64,000 bases of DNA from Iris pallida (GCA_029216955.1 JANAVB010044018.1:473172-537171), one strand, 5' to 3'; counted from the first letter of the stretch, positions 1 to 12,300 are shown. Notes: generated from the letters alone by a model not told the origin. Numbers and translations are program-made.

Positions 1-215
1 TGTTTCTATCCGTTGTTATGTTAGTTATTGCTGGTTTTAGTTCATAGTTTGGTTTCCTTTGTGGTAATTTCTATTGGGGGTCTGACCCCACTGGTTTTGT
101 TTGGCCAGATCTGATAGAGGAGCCCGAAGGATCATCCGTACCATCTACTCGAGGTGACCAACCGGAGTACCAGAGTACCTTAGTGGATTTTCTATATCAT
201 TCTCCTACTAGTTAT
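1..215 (+). repeat. diverged 3' portion of an LTR (fragment)
   Basis: This stretch aligns by eye with the late part of the LTRs of elements 2 and 4 (19550-19700, 44500-44660). Shared blocks are GCTGGTTTTAGTTC, CCTTTGTGG, GGGGTCTGACCC and TGGTTTTGTTTGGCCAGAT. The match is clearly weaker than that between elements 2, 4 and 5, so it belongs to an older or different subfamily. It runs in from before the window. No LTR end or primer-binding site is visible after it, so its 3' limit is approximate. Confidence 0.6.
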
Positions 216-837
216 GTACATTATTGAAACCCCTCTTCTCGATATTTTGGGACATTATTTTTATTATTATTTATCTGACTTAAATAGTGATTTTTTATTA
301 TAAATATTATTCTAAAGTAATTATTATTATAGAAGGCTTTAGTTATAGTTAAGATTTGGAGTGCAAGATGACTAGGAATTATGGTACGTATAGTGTAGTC
401 GTGTACTTTGACTAGTATTTTAGCCTTGGTAGTGAAGTCCATGCCATATGTGTGTCCCAAGTAGGAAAATCAGTCAAAGTTGTGACTTGACCCTATAAAT
501 ATTTTAATTAGTTATTTATTAATATTATTAACTTTTTAGGAGATCCGGTTGTGTTAAACTAGTCGAGCTTGATCTAAGTCAAACTCAAGCCCATGTACTG
601 AGGTAGTGCGTCTAAGAACGTCCACGTAGAGGTATGGTGTATTGATATTTTATTTTAATAATTTAGTACACGACTTTACAGATGGTTGTTATATATATAT
701 TAAATATGTTATAGCTATTAAATGATACTTTAATTTGAAAATAGGATAAATAATTTCCTAATAACAACTTTGAGGAATTTGGGAATTTTAGGCTATATTG
801 TACTTATAGGGATAAATACATAAATACATGTATATTA
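216..837. other. AT-rich sequence without a recognised gene
   Basis: About 620 bases of AT-rich DNA lie between the LTR fragment and the LINE tail. One small open frame on the minus strand (221-460) has no recognisable motif and biased composition. The stretch may be the decayed end of the same LTR or its flank. I see nothing functional. Confidence 0.5.
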
Positions 838-1283
838 ATATTTATTTATTTATTTATTTAGAGAACCTACCATTTTATTCAATAAGGCCAAAAAGCCCGA
901 ACCTTTACAAGTATACCATTAGGCACAAAATGCCGAAGCCTATAGACGTATACTGACAAAAGAAGAGGCAAATTAAAACAAAACGGCTAAGCCGAGGAAA
1001 GGAGAGAGTTCCAGAAAGCTTCCTGTCCATGCCTGCAGAGGGGTCTCCGTTTGTGGCATTGACGAATGGTCTCCCGAATTAGTTGGTCCGTGCTGTACTG
1101 TCGGCCTTCGTATCTCGCCTTGTTCTAATTTTTTCAGATAACCCACGTAGCGGTCGCCGTGATGATTTGGTGGCCATGGGACGCTGAAGCCCAGGTGTCC
1201 ATGAGATGGTAAAAGTTTTTGCCTCCATGAGTCAATCTATAATGCTGGGAAAGAGCTGTCCAGACCTTGACCGGTAGGTCCCC
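838..1283 (-). other. LINE 3' untranslated region and A-rich tail
   Basis: Downstream of the last LINE coding domain about 445 bases remain. They end on the minus strand in a short (TAAA)n run, seen as repeated TTTA at 838-861 on the plus strand. Such a tail is typical of target-primed reverse transcription and fixes the orientation of the LINE. No open frame of note lies here. Confidence 0.7.
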
Positions 1284-3659
1284 CTAACTGAGGATGTGAT
1301 TGGCTGTTTCCGATTGTCGATCCGAGCAGCATGTGCACGCAGAGGCGAGGCTGAACCCGATTGTATTGAGCTTGTCGTCAGTAGGGAGGATATTGCGTAG
1401 GGCTCTCCAGACGAGAAAAGACCATTTCTTGGGGATGTATGTCTGCCAGAACGAGGCAATGGTAGGGGACGGGACCGCGTTGCCCCAGATAACGCTTCTG
1501 GCAGACTTAACAAAGAAGGTGCCAGCACCGTCGGGCGACCATACGAGCTTATCTGCGTCTGGTCCGATCTTCAAACTGCTATGACGAATGTAATCGGCCA
1601 CTTCGGACCCAGCCTATGACCTGATTTTAATCCAATTCCAGGAGTTATTGGGAGAGCCCCATAGGTCCTTGATAGTTCTATTTTTTGGGGCTACCGGAAT
1701 GTGTGTAAGCAAGAATTCGCCTACCCAGCGCTCCAAGAATGGTGATGCTTTTCCGGTGCCCACCTTAAGGCGAATCGTCGGTTCGGCTAGGGTCCGTCCG
1801 TGAAGGATGCAGTGCCAGGCCACGGATGATCTGCTGGCCGTGGATGGGTGGATATACTTGAAGTATTTGGCCTTCATAAACCTGGACCATAAGTTCTTAC
1901 TAGTGCGAAGTGTCCACCACAATTTTATCAAGAAAGCGTTAACAATATGGGAAAGTTTAGAAAAACCCAGACCCCCCTCTCCCGTGGGACGAGCCATGGT
2001 GTCCCAACTAGCCCAATATTGCTTTTCTTGGCCGCCGCTGTGTCTCTAGAGAAAATTGTTGAAGATGCTCTCGATGTAGGATAGGACTTTCTTGGGGAGA
2101 GCACGCTGCCAAGGTGTAGATGGGAATGGAGGTTAGAACGTGATTGATGAGGATAATCTTGCCTCCTGGGGATAGGGTGGCATTGTGCCAGCCCTCGAGC
2201 TTCTTCCTGATGCGATTGGTCAGGTTCTCGAAGATCCCGGTGTGGGATTTTCCGTACACGAGGGGGCACCCAAGGTAGAGGAATGGAGGGTACTTGATGG
2301 AGAATGGTGTGGTGGTTGATATGCTAGCCGCTTGCTCTCTCTTGATATTGTGGTGGGTGTAGATAACACTTTTTTTCGGGTTGATCTTCTGTCCTGAGCA
2401 CCTTTCATAGATTTGTAGCGTATTATGCCCGACTTCTACCGATCCTGCGTCTCCGGATGAGAATATAAGGATATCGTCAGCGAAGGCCAAGTGGGTGATG
2501 ATTGGGCAGCCGCTAGCCGTATGATAGTGCTGGAAGTTGGGGGTGCTCGTCATTTTATTAAGGTTTTTGTTCAACGCATCCGCCGTAATGATGAAGATTG
2601 TGGAGGATAGCGGATCCCCTTGTCTAACCCCGCGAGTGGATTCCACTTGGCCGTTAATAACCGTAGAAAACCACGAGTTGCTGATCGATCTCCACATGAC
2701 GTTGGTCCAGGTTTCAGACAAGCCGAAAGCTCTAAAGACCCAAATTATAAATTGCCAATCAAGTCTGTCGTAGGCTTTCTCTATGTCTAGTTTGATAGTA
2801 ATATTGCTCCCTCTTGTTGGCAATTTCATGCAGGTGACTAACTCTTGAGCCAGCATGATGTTGTATTGGATATTTCTCCCCCGGACAAAGCCACTCTGCT
2901 CCTCCGAGATGATCTTGGGGAGAAGGCCTGTCATACGGGAGGCTATAATCTTGGATATTATCTTGTTGGTAAAGGTACAGAGACTGATGGGACGGAAGTC
3001 GCAGAATGTCTCAGGGTTGTCTATCTTTGGGCTGAGGATAAGATTGGTGCTCGATATGGCTCCGGGGTAGGTGGCTCCTTGGATGAAGGCGGAGGCCGCG
3101 TTGTGGATGTCAGTTTTGATGATATCCCAGCAAGTGCGAAAGAAAACTCCCAAAAATTCGTCCGGTCCTGGGGCGCTGTGCTCGTCGAGGGCCCATATTG
3201 CTTCTTTCACTTCTTCTTCCGAGGGAGGCTGTTTAAGCCGTAAATTGTCAGTGTCGCTGATAAGGTGGGGAACCCCGTCCAGGAAGGTGTTGTCTTTAAT
3301 AACCATCTCCTTGGAAAAAAGTATGCAGTAGAAGTTTGCGGCCTCCTCTTGGATACCCTTTTGGTCGCTGATGCTGGTGCCGTTGTTTGCGAAAATCTGA
3401 GAGAGAGTGAGTTTGTGTCTCCTCCCATTGACGCAAGCGTGGAAGAAACTGGAGTTGTTGTCCCCCTCGTTGTCCCATTTGATCCTCGCTTTCTGCTTCC
3501 AAAAATCGGTCTCGATCTTCAACCTGAATTTGAGGATGGCTTTGGTGAGATTCAGCACCTTCCTGGTGTCAGGCGAACAGTCGGCCATGTATTTTGCTTC
3601 AGCACGAGTCACGTCATCTTCCGCCTCGCGAATGGCTTAGAAGATGCCCCCATAAGCTT
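1284..3659 (-). pseudogene. LINE ORF2, reverse transcriptase and C-terminal zinc-binding domain (broken)
   Basis: The main open stretch, 2008-3612 (about 530 codons), holds an L1-type reverse transcriptase. Visible blocks are PGPDEFLG, FRPISLC, SGFVRGRNI, KLDIEKAYDRLDW, GVRQGDPLS and the catalytic FADDILIF. A frameshift near 2085 moves the reading to 1614-1997 (MARPTGEGGLGF). A further shift leads to 1284-1601, which contains the W-x4-P-K-K-W-x3-W-R block and paired cysteines of a zf-RVT domain (SACTCCSD). In an active LINE this protein nicks DNA and primes reverse transcription at the target. Here the frame is interrupted at least twice, and the N-terminal part was displaced by the element-1 insertion at 3660. 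Family identity is secure; the product is not functional. Confidence 0.9.
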
Positions 3660-4754
3660 TGTAACACCCTGTTTTCTGAAATTAGGGTTTTTTGAAAAAA
3701 ATTATTATTTTTATTAATTATTAATGGTGTTTAGGGCATGATATGATTTATGGTGATTTCTAGTGTAATTAGAACTATTTTCTAAGTCATGCTAAGTCAT
3801 GACTTATGACTTTGTGATTTTGGTTAGTATAACTTAGTGTAAATCCTAGTTTTCTCTAACCTAGAAGTTGCCATGACCATGAGAGCTTAGCCATAGGCTT
3901 AGAACATCAAATTAGTGGTTTTTGACCAAAAGGGTATTTTGGTAATTTACTAAACTTTATTTGAGAATATGTGATTTTATTATTATTTAATCATGGTTAA
4001 AGTCCCATGATTAGTCCCTAGCCTATCCTACCCTAATCTAGAGGTTAGCCACTAACCTAGAAGCTATAGGATGGATATTTAGTCATGGGTTAAAGTGAGA
4101 TAAATATCTAGTTACCTTTATAGATATTTTCCTTAAAACCCTCCAAATATCTCACCCTTTTCACCAAAGTCCAAGCCTTAGCCATGAAGGAAGGGCAAGG
4201 ACACCCTCCTCCCATGTCTTGGCTGGCCAAGGGGTACCCCCCTAGCTGGTACAACATTCTATATAATCCTTTGTATTCATTCATGAATATTTTACATGAA
4301 ATTAATTCCTAAAAAATCCCATCTTCTTCAAACACCCATAACTTGATCATTCTTGATCCAATTTCACTCTAGTCTTTTGCATTGGGACCCTACAACATCA
4401 AGGGTGCTAAGGGAGGCTAGCAATCAAGAATTTGGAGGCTTTGGACATCATCAAGTTGAAGGACACACACCCCCCCTCTTTGATTTTCCTTGGAATTGCA
4501 CCAATAGGTAAATTCCCTCAAACTTAGTTAAAACCCAGATTTTTCTTCATAAATGCATTCATATAGGACTACCATAACTATGGGTAAATTTGGTGGAATT
4601 TAGAAGTGGTTTGGTGTCTGTATCGGACACGTATCCTAAGCTAGAAACCCTTGTTTGGTGAAATGCCACAATGGATTGGTTTTTATGTTTTTCCAAAACA
4701 AATTACACAACTTGTAGCGCTAGACTTGCTGATCACAGAACACGTGGACTGAGC

Positions 4755-5450
4755 ACATTTTAGTGCTGTGTCCGTGTCCAAATTGGACACGAACCGACCG
4801 TACGAGCCCATCGTGCATGCCCTGCTACCCGACACCTCGTGTGCACTACACAGGCCACTAGGACACGTAAGATTTGACACAGACAAGGGGGCAATGTCTG
4901 CGAACATGCCCCCAAAGTCTCGTGTCGCGTCGTGTCGTGTCGAGTGAGAAAACTTACTCGCACTGGACACGCGCTGTCAGCGCACACGCGCGCAGGCACG
5001 ACTTTGAGCGTGTCGTGTCGCATGGACACGACACTAGGGTGTCTCGTAGTGACACGGGCATGAAGCCCTATTCGTGGCGTACACTTGGACACGAGCACGT
5101 GGTGCGTCGTGTCCTGTGTCGCGAGCACGACGCGTGCGACCGCGTGCACAACGCGGTCTGAACTCGCGTGTATCAGTCGTATTTTCACGACTGATATGGG
5201 GTTCGTTCTGTGTCCACACGTGTCGTGGACACGTGTCAGGGTGTGGAGCGTGTAGCCATACGTGTGGGCTACACGTATGCACGACCACGAGATGTGACGT
5301 GTCTCGTGGTATGTCCACGAGCTCCTGGAACGCGTGCACGACACTGTGGTTCGTGCGCGTGTCAGGAATTTACCCGAGTGTGGTTTTCGTGTGTTTGGAC
5401 ACGTGAAACCGTGTCGTGGTGTCGTGTCTGGCACCTAGGACACTAGTGTA
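4755..5450 (+). other. GTGTC/GACAC-rich island in element 1 LTR
   Basis: Within an AT-rich LTR this 690-bp stretch is rich in CpG and in GTGTC or its complement GACAC; I count about 31. It contains four CACGTG hexamers (4741, 5097, 5230 and 5400; the first lies just upstream). Long overlapping open frames on both strands arise because the motif rarely forms stop codons. The same island lies at about 13955-14650 in the 3' LTR. Confidence 0.8.
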
Positions 5451-6050
5451 TGTATGGGGTGTCTGTTACCAACCAATAGGATCGAGCCTTAGCTCGGTTT
5501 GGTGAGTGTAAATCGAGTTTACCTAGTTTCTAGTTCACAGTCCCTATTTTCCAGGTTTTAGGATAAATCCAGTTTTACAAATCCGAGTTTTAAACCTAAT
5601 TTTGATCTGAATTATACATTGTATGGTATGTTTTTAGTATCTATATACGTAGTATATATGTATGTGAGAGTGTGGGTGAATTTTGGGGGTAATTGGTTGT
5701 ATATAGGTGTAGTTGTGTGTATATACATATATCTGTATATATATAACTGTGGGTGTGTGTGTTTGTGGCTGAATTTTGGGTTCCAGGATCAGGAACCACC
5801 CCCTCTCCTTTCCTGTCTACTGTCAGCCCTCTCTCTCACTGTTCATTCACTCTCTCTCTCACTCTATGTCCCTCTCTCTATGTCTCTATATATATATATA
5901 TAAATATGTATATATATATATATATATATTGATATATATATATATTGTATTAGATTATACATGGTATTATGTATATATATATGTGAGTGTGGGTTGTATT
6001 ATATAGAGTTTACATATTGGTATTTGGGTAGTAGATAGATAGTGTATGTC

Positions 6051-6059
6051 TATATATAT

Positions 6060-6129
<70 letters not shown>
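6051..6129. repeat. (TA)n microsatellite in element 1 5' LTR
   Basis: An almost pure TA tract of about 70-80 bp. The homologous tract in the 3' LTR (about 15271-15329) is some 20 bp shorter, so it changed length after insertion. Confidence 0.9.
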
Positions 6130-6134
<5 letters not shown>

Positions 6135-6236
6135 ACTACTAGGTATAGATTTATATAGAAACCTAAACACTAGCCTATGGCCAAGATTATTAGCCTATGG
6201 TTTGGGGCTAACCCTAATGGACTAAAACCCAACTTG

Positions 6237-6437
6237 TTGACCCTTGTTGACTAAGGGTTGACCAAAGTCAACCTTAGGTCAAAGTTGACCTAGTTAACCT
6301 AGAATTGACTAGGAATGACCTAAAACAACTAGTTTGACTAGTTTGACTAAAACTCTAACTAGTTGACTAGTGTTGACCTAACTTTGACTAGTTTGACTTT
6401 AGAGTTGACCAAGAGTTGACTTTTGACCAAATTGACC
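6237..6437 (+). promoter_or_regulatory. cluster of 17 W-box motifs (TTGACY) in 5' LTR
   Basis: Seventeen TTGACC/TTGACT hexamers (15 forward, 2 reverse at 6266 and 6277) lie within 201 bp. Starts include 6237, 6247, 6258, 6285, 6305, 6334, 6343, 6363, 6373, 6384, 6393, 6405, 6416, 6423 and 6432. TTGACY is the known core of WRKY transcription-factor sites. Whether it drives the LTR is inference. Confidence 0.75.
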
Positions 6438-7164
6438 TAGAATCATGTAGTATGCATAGTAGACTTCATTTTTACTATTTAGAACACATTGTGACTTGTG
6501 TTGCTCTGATCAGGAGCCAGACACCTCTTCTCAGACATCATATTCTCTACAGACATTCATACAGCAGGCGAGTACATTCTCTGACCGTTTCATACTTGTT
6601 CAGGCTTTACTTCTCGCTCTAGATTACTTTACTTGTTGCTGTCACATTGGTAACACGGATTGGTACTATATGGATCTTTACATGAGATGTTATCCCTCTC
6701 GGGAGCATCGGGTACTTCATGTTACGTGTGTTTCACTATCATCATGTACTCCTATGCTTCCATCATTCATGTGTACTCATGTGATCATGTACTCTCATGT
6801 TTCACTGAGCCCTCATGTATAACTTCACGAATACTCATTTATGAGCCTCATGTGAAGTAATCATGTATAATAACGTAGCCTGTATAGATCCTTGTGTATT
6901 GATTGGGGAAACGGGGGAGTAGAAGTAGACATGTGAATAATTCCAAAGTAGTGTAATCATGTGCAAACTCAGTAGTGTAATCATGTATAAATTCTAGCCA
7001 TTCACATGCCTATCTTGTACTCTACATCACTAGTCACTTACAGTTCTCTATATACAGTAGATATTTCATTACAGCTATCTCTTTTACAGCGTATACTTCC
7101 TTTCAGCAGTTCATGTATCTTACTCTATTGCCTGTATCGTATTTCCTAACCTGATATGCACTGT

Positions 7165-7335
7165 ATGAGATATATTATGCTCGTTCCTGTCCTGATTGGA
7201 CCTGTTGAAAATATTACAGAGGATGAGGACGAGGCATGGGTGACTACTTATTATGGAGGAGGACTAGATGACACTTGTATTGAGGACCCTCAGCAGGATC
7301 CACCTGCAGCTGAGGATGTTGTTCCAGTAGTCTAG
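7165..7335 (+). other. short acidic open frame inside the LTR (56 codons)
   Basis: The frame starts ATG-AGA-TAT-ATT-ATG and runs to TAG. It encodes an acidic peptide with EDEDEAW, YYGGGLDD and EDPQQDPP. In the 3' LTR the first ATG is GTG, but the second ATG (16377) keeps a 52-codon frame to 16535, with only substitutions and no indels. I recognise no family. It could be a chance frame, a transcribed leader peptide or a captured exon. TATTACAG just before the acidic part resembles a 3' splice site. Confidence 0.35.
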
Positions 7336-7725
7336 ACCAGTTTAGTCTAGGCAGTCTTTTCTATATTATTTTGTCTCACATTCTGAGTTGTATTTTGAGA
7401 TGTGGAGATGTATAGACTCTTAGACTTATTGTATTATGAGTTGACATTCTGGATGTTATGTATCTTAGACACTTAGTCTTATTTCATCTATGCTATGGTT
7501 CTCTTGAGTTACTATCTATCTGTTCTTCATTCTTCTACCTTAGATGTGATTGAGACTATATGTTCTGATGTTACCTCCATTCGGAGAGTATGAACTGTAC
7601 AGGTACCTTTATACTGTTAGATGATTTACCTAGGACAGCGTTCTACCGCCGACACTGCGGCGTAGGCTGGACGTACCCACTTCTCGTGCCCTTACTCTAG
7701 GGTGCGGGTCGTGACACATTTTTAG

Positions 7726-7742
7726 TGGTGGCCCATACAGGT
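7726..7742 (+). other. primer-binding site, tRNA-Ile-like
   Basis: TGGTGGCCCATACAGG begins nine bases after the LTR end. Its complement ends CCACCA and matches the 3' end of a tRNA with acceptor strand GGCCCAU, which from memory is plant tRNA-Ile(AAU). It differs at one base from the sites of elements 2, 3 and 4. It does not match the initiator-Met site TGGTATCAGAGC. Confidence 0.7.
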
Positions 7743-7959
7743 CCAGTTTATGTGGTGGTATTCGAACTAGAGTATCGCCACAGCCTGCAGTAGAAAATAG
7801 GATGTAGTTGAGGTACTCAATCACATTAGAAAAAAACTCTTATCTAAATTCCTGCTATCTAAATTCTTGCTGATATTGTCTTTCTTTTGAAATAAACTGT
7901 CTCCTTTGACTATATCGTTTCTTCTCCGTATTGATTTTCTTGATTGATCTGTCTTTAGG
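7743..7959 (+). other. element 1 leader before gag
   Basis: About 217 bases lie between the primer-binding site and the gag start. They end in a pyrimidine-rich TTGATCTGTCTTTAG directly before GATGG. This resembles a 3' splice acceptor placed at the gag ATG, but no donor can be assigned by eye. Confidence 0.4.
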
Positions 7960-9368
7960 ATGGTGGAGACATGATCGCAGCATCTCGGTCCAGGTGACAC
8001 CACTGAGAGGTCTGCCACCTCTCGTCCAGCTCACCAGGACCCGGGACTGCAGCTCCCCTTACTCCAGCTCATGTGGGAGCTTCTGCCACATTTGGGGGTG
8101 CACCTCTACTTATTCGGGGGACCATCCCAGCTACCCCAGACATGCCTCCCCCGCAGTTTCGTCAGCCACAGTTTCAGCAGCACCAGCAGCACCAGCCGCA
8201 GTTCCAGCCGCCGATACCATCTGGTTTAGTGGATGCTGCACAGATGTTTTCATACTTCCAGCATTTCCTAGAGTCGCAGCAGGCTCAGTAGCAGCGTTAT
8301 ACGACGGAGTTTACCAGGGGCATAGATGAGGTTCATCAGCTGGCTAGAGCGACGATAGAGAGGTTGGCTGTCCAGCCGCAGGGAGGATTGGGACAGCCGC
8401 GACAGCAGAGGATTTTGGGCATTCAGGACTTCAAGAAGATGAACCCAAGGGACTTCTTGGGGACAGAGGGGATTCTTTATGTTGATGACTGGATTGAGCA
8501 CATTGAGGAGATCTTCCGACTGGCGGAGATACCAGCCGAACACCAGATAGAGGCAGCAGCCAGCCAGATACGGGATCTTGCCCGTACCTGGTATCAGACG
8601 GACCCGGGAGTAGGCACTCCAGGGCAGACATGGAGAGTTTTCAAGGAACTCTTCAAGGGGAAGTTTTTCCCGGATCAGGCAGTCGGTGCTTTGGAGATCC
8701 AGTTCGAGAACCTGGTTCAGGGGAACCAAACTGTAGAGGAGTATTCCGGTGAGTTTTGCCGGTTGAGCAGATTTGTGGAGGGCCTTAGCGAGACAGCGAA
8801 GGCGAGGAGGTTCAGGAAGGGCTTGGTCAAGGAGGTCAAGTCCTTGACCAAGAGTGACAGGAATGCCACTTTTGAGGATATCCTAGCAGGAGCGATGGCG
8901 GCTGAGGATGATCTTGAGCTGAAGCTCAAGAGGGGCCGCGACACCCAGGGAACTGACAGCAGTGGAGGACAGGCCAAAAGGCCTCATTTTCAGCACCAGC
9001 AGCAGAGGCCATTCCAGCAGCAGAGGCCGTTCCAGCAGGTGCAGCAGCCGAGGCACCAGCAGCAGGCACCCAAGCAGCAGGTCGTCAGTTGCACTTTCTG
9101 CAAGAAGCAGGGTCATGGATGGAATGACTACAGAAAGAGGCTTGGCAGGTGTCTATTATGTGGTGCTGGAGACCACCAGCTGAGGGAGTGTCCCATGTCT
9201 TCGGGACGACCAGTTCAAGGAGACGGAGCCAAGGCTCCGGCAGGGCAGCAGAAGGGACCTTTGCCGACTCAGCAGCAGAGTTCACCCAGCATCAGGCCAG
9301 GGGTGGTCAGCAGGGGCGAGCCTATGCCATGGCAGCAGAGGATGCCGAGGTTACTGGAGAGCTGGTAG
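7960..9368 (+). pseudogene. gag: element 1 gag (capsid/nucleocapsid), broken
   Basis: The frame begins ATG-GTG-GAG-ACA at 7960 and hits TGA at 7972. The reading shifts frame near 8040 and continues through a Q-rich segment (FRQPQFQQHQQHQPQFQ) to a TAG at 8289-8291. It then stays open to 9368. The retrotransposon gag (capsid) core is at about 8420-8900 (NPRDFLG, WIEHIEEIFRL, ARTWYQ, FKGKFFP, QTVEEYSGEF). Two zinc knuckles follow at about 9090-9195. The first, C-T-F-C-x4-H-x4-Y, has lost its last cysteine; the second, [14 protein letters not shown], is intact. Gag would form the virus-like particle and bind RNA. The stops and the shift near 9290 into the pol frame make it non-functional. Confidence 0.88.
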
Positions 9369-12300
9369 CAGGTTCTATTCTTCTCGACTCTATTCCAGCT
9401 TATGTATTGTTCGATTCTGGGGCTTCCTATAGCTTTGTATCAGTATCTTTTGCGATTCGACATCATGTTATATCTGAATCGTTGCCTAGGACTTGCAAGA
9501 TTACGACCGGGGGTGGCATTATCCTCGTTCGTGATATTTGCAAGGGACGGAGAGTAGTTTTGGGAGGCCGAGAGTTGGATGTGTGTTTGCTCGTAATGCC
9601 ACTACCGAACTACGATATTGTACTCGGTATGGATTGGTTGAGCATGCACCATGCCAGCATAGATTGCCGCGGGGGTAGAGTTCTGTTCAGAGCGCCAGGA
9701 GAGCCAGAGTTTGTATATTCCCGACGGCAGGCAGAGCAGACTTGCGGAGTTTTCTGTGGAGCTTCAGTCGAGGAGCAGCCAGCTCCACATCCATTGATTG
9801 CTGAGTTTATGGACGTGTTTCCAGAGGAATTGCCTGGGCTTCCACTAGACAGAGACGTTGAGTTCTCGATAGACTTGGTTCCAGGTGCGGAACCCATTTC
9901 ACAGCATGTCTATCGGGTGAAGAACAGCGAGCTGGTGGAATTGAAGAAACAGGTGGATGAGTTGCAGGACAAAGGCTTCATCCGCTCTAGTTCTTCACCT
10001 TGGGGTGCATCGGTACTCTTTGTACCGAAGAAGGATGGGTCGGTACGTATGTGTATCGACTACAGGGCACTCAACAGTCTGACGATCAAGAACAGATATC
10101 CACTACCGCGGATCGATGATCTCTTCGATCAGTTGAGCGAAGCTCGGGTATTCTCGAAGATTGATCTGAGGTCAGGCTACCATCAGGTAAAGGTGAAGAG
10201 GGAGGACATCCCGAAGACGGTATTCAGGACGCGGTACGGCCAGTTCGAGTTTATGGTGATGCCGTTTGGGTTGACGAATGCTCCAGCGGTGTTCATGAAC
10301 TTGATGAACAAGGTGTTCCACCAGTACTTAGATAAGTTCGTGGTGGTGTTCATCGACGACATCCTGGTATACTCGAAGACCGAGGAGGAGCACGAGGAGC
10401 ACTTGAGAGTGGTCCTAGAGACTCTCAGGCAGGAGCAGCTTTACGGCAAGCTCTCGAAGTGCGAGTTCTTTCTTGACAGAGTTGACTTCCTGGGTCATGT
10501 AGTGACTGGAGATGGGATCTCAGTCGACCCAAGAAAGATATCAGCAGTTGAGGCTTGGGCAGCGCCGACATCAGTGGCAGAGATCAGGAGCTTCCTGGGA
10601 TTGGCAGGCTAATACAGGAGGTTCGTCCAGGATTTCTCCCGGGTTGCAGAGCCGTTGTCTAGGCTGACCCGAAAGGACGCAGAGTTTCTCTGGTCAGAGG
10701 AGTGTCAGGCCGCTTTCGATGAGTTGAAGAAGCGGTTGACGACAGCCCCGATTCTGACATTGCCATCAGGATCAGGCGGGTTCACTATCTACAGTGACGC
10801 CTCGGGGAAGGATTTGGGTTGTGTCTTGCAGCAGCATGGGAAGGTGATTGCCTATGCTTCCAGGCAGTTACGGCCCCATGAGAAGAACTACCCTACCCAT
10901 GATTTAGAGTTGGCGGCAGTTATCTTTGCTCTGAAGCTGTGGAAACACTATTTGTATGGAGAGCGTGTGGAGATATTTACAGACCACAAGAGCTTGAAAT
11001 ACGTGTTTACGCAGAAGAAGGTGAACATGAGGCAGCGTAGATGGCTGGAGCTGATGAAGGACTTTGAAATTCTTCTGCAGTATCATCCAGGGAAGGCCAA
11101 CGTAGTTGCTGATGCGTTGAGCAGATACCCGACAGCTATGTGTTTGACGATGGATCGTCACTTGTTGGCGGACTTGGAGAGCCTTGGGATCGAGGTGATT
11201 GTGTCGGGAGTACAGATACAGATGTGGGGCCTCCAGATTCAGTCAGACTTGATTGATAGGATCAAGTCGGCTCAGTTCGATGATATTTCTCTATGATGCA
11301 TCAGGGAGCAGGTCAGACAGGGATTTGCGGACGATGAGTTCACTCTTACAGGAGATGGCGTATTGAGGCACGGTTCCAGACTGTGTGTGCCCAGTGAAGA
11401 CTTTCGGAAGCAGGTTATGCAGGAGGCCCACCGTTCTCAGTACTCGATACATCCGGGAGCCAACAAGATGTATAGGGATCTGAGAGAGCATGTATGGTGG
11501 AGTGGGATGAAGCGCGAGGTAGCACACTTCGTAGCTAGGTGTTTGATCTGCCAGCAGGTCAAGGCAGAGAGGCAGAGGCCAGGAGGACTGTCGCAGCCAT
11601 TGCCTATTTCGGAGTGGAAGTGGGAGCATATCACGATGGACTTTATTTCAGGATTGTCGTGTACTCCAGGAGGGAAGGATACGATTTGGGTCATCGTCGA
11701 CAGGTTGACCAAATCGGTCCACTTTTTGCCATTCAAAGTGGGTTTGTCTACCGAGAAGCTATCAGAGATGTATATGAGACAGATAGTCAGACTTCATGGA
11801 GTTCCAGTGAGCATTGTATCGGACCGGGACAGCCGTTTTACTTCACATTTTTGGAGGAGCTTGCATATTAGCTTGGGCACTCAGCTCAAGTTTAGTACTG
11901 CATACCACCCGCAGACAGACGGACAGTCAGAGCGGACCATTCAGACACTGGAGGACATGTTGCGGACTTGTGTACTGGACTTTAGAGGATCTTGGGAGAG
12001 TCACCTGCACTTAGTAGAGTTTGCATATAACAACAGCTTTCAGGCCAGCATCGAGATATCCCCTTTTGAGGCACTGTACGGGCGTAGATGTCGTACACCC
12101 TTGTCTTGGGATGATTTTGGGGAACGAGTCTTTTTGGGGCCTGAGATGGTTGTAGATGCAGCAGAGAAGGTGAAGCTTATCGGAGATCGGCTTCGCGTGG
12201 CGCAGGACAGACATCGGCACTGGGCCGATAGCCACCTCAGACCTTTGGAGTTTGAGGTACAGTTTAGAGATAGGATTAGAATTAGGTTGTCTTGTTTGTG

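Larger units (their letters stand above)
3660..7716 (+). repeat. element 1 5' LTR (4,057 bp)
   Basis: The LTR starts TGTAACACCC and ends GGGTCGTGACA. It contains, in order, an AT-rich start, a GTGTC/GACAC-rich island (about 4755-5450), CT- and TA-rich tracts, a cluster of W-boxes (6237-6437) and a short acidic open frame (7165-7335). Its size is large for a Tekay LTR. The promoter and transcription start cannot be fixed by eye. Confidence 0.95.

Noticed and set aside
4760..5434. Minus-strand frame of 224 codons and several overlapping frames in the GTGTC island
   Set aside because: Open frames occur on both strands at once, with low-complexity H/T/R/V composition and no motif. They follow from the stop-poor repeat motif.
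7931..8329. 132-codon frame overlapping the start of gag in element 1
   Set aside because: It is in another frame from the Q-rich gag segment and shows no conserved motif; it is a shadow of gag.
9296..9368. Programmed -1 frameshift between gag and pol of element 1
   Set aside because: Elements 2 and 4 have gag and pol in one frame and I see no clear slippery site. A secondary indel near 9290 is simpler.
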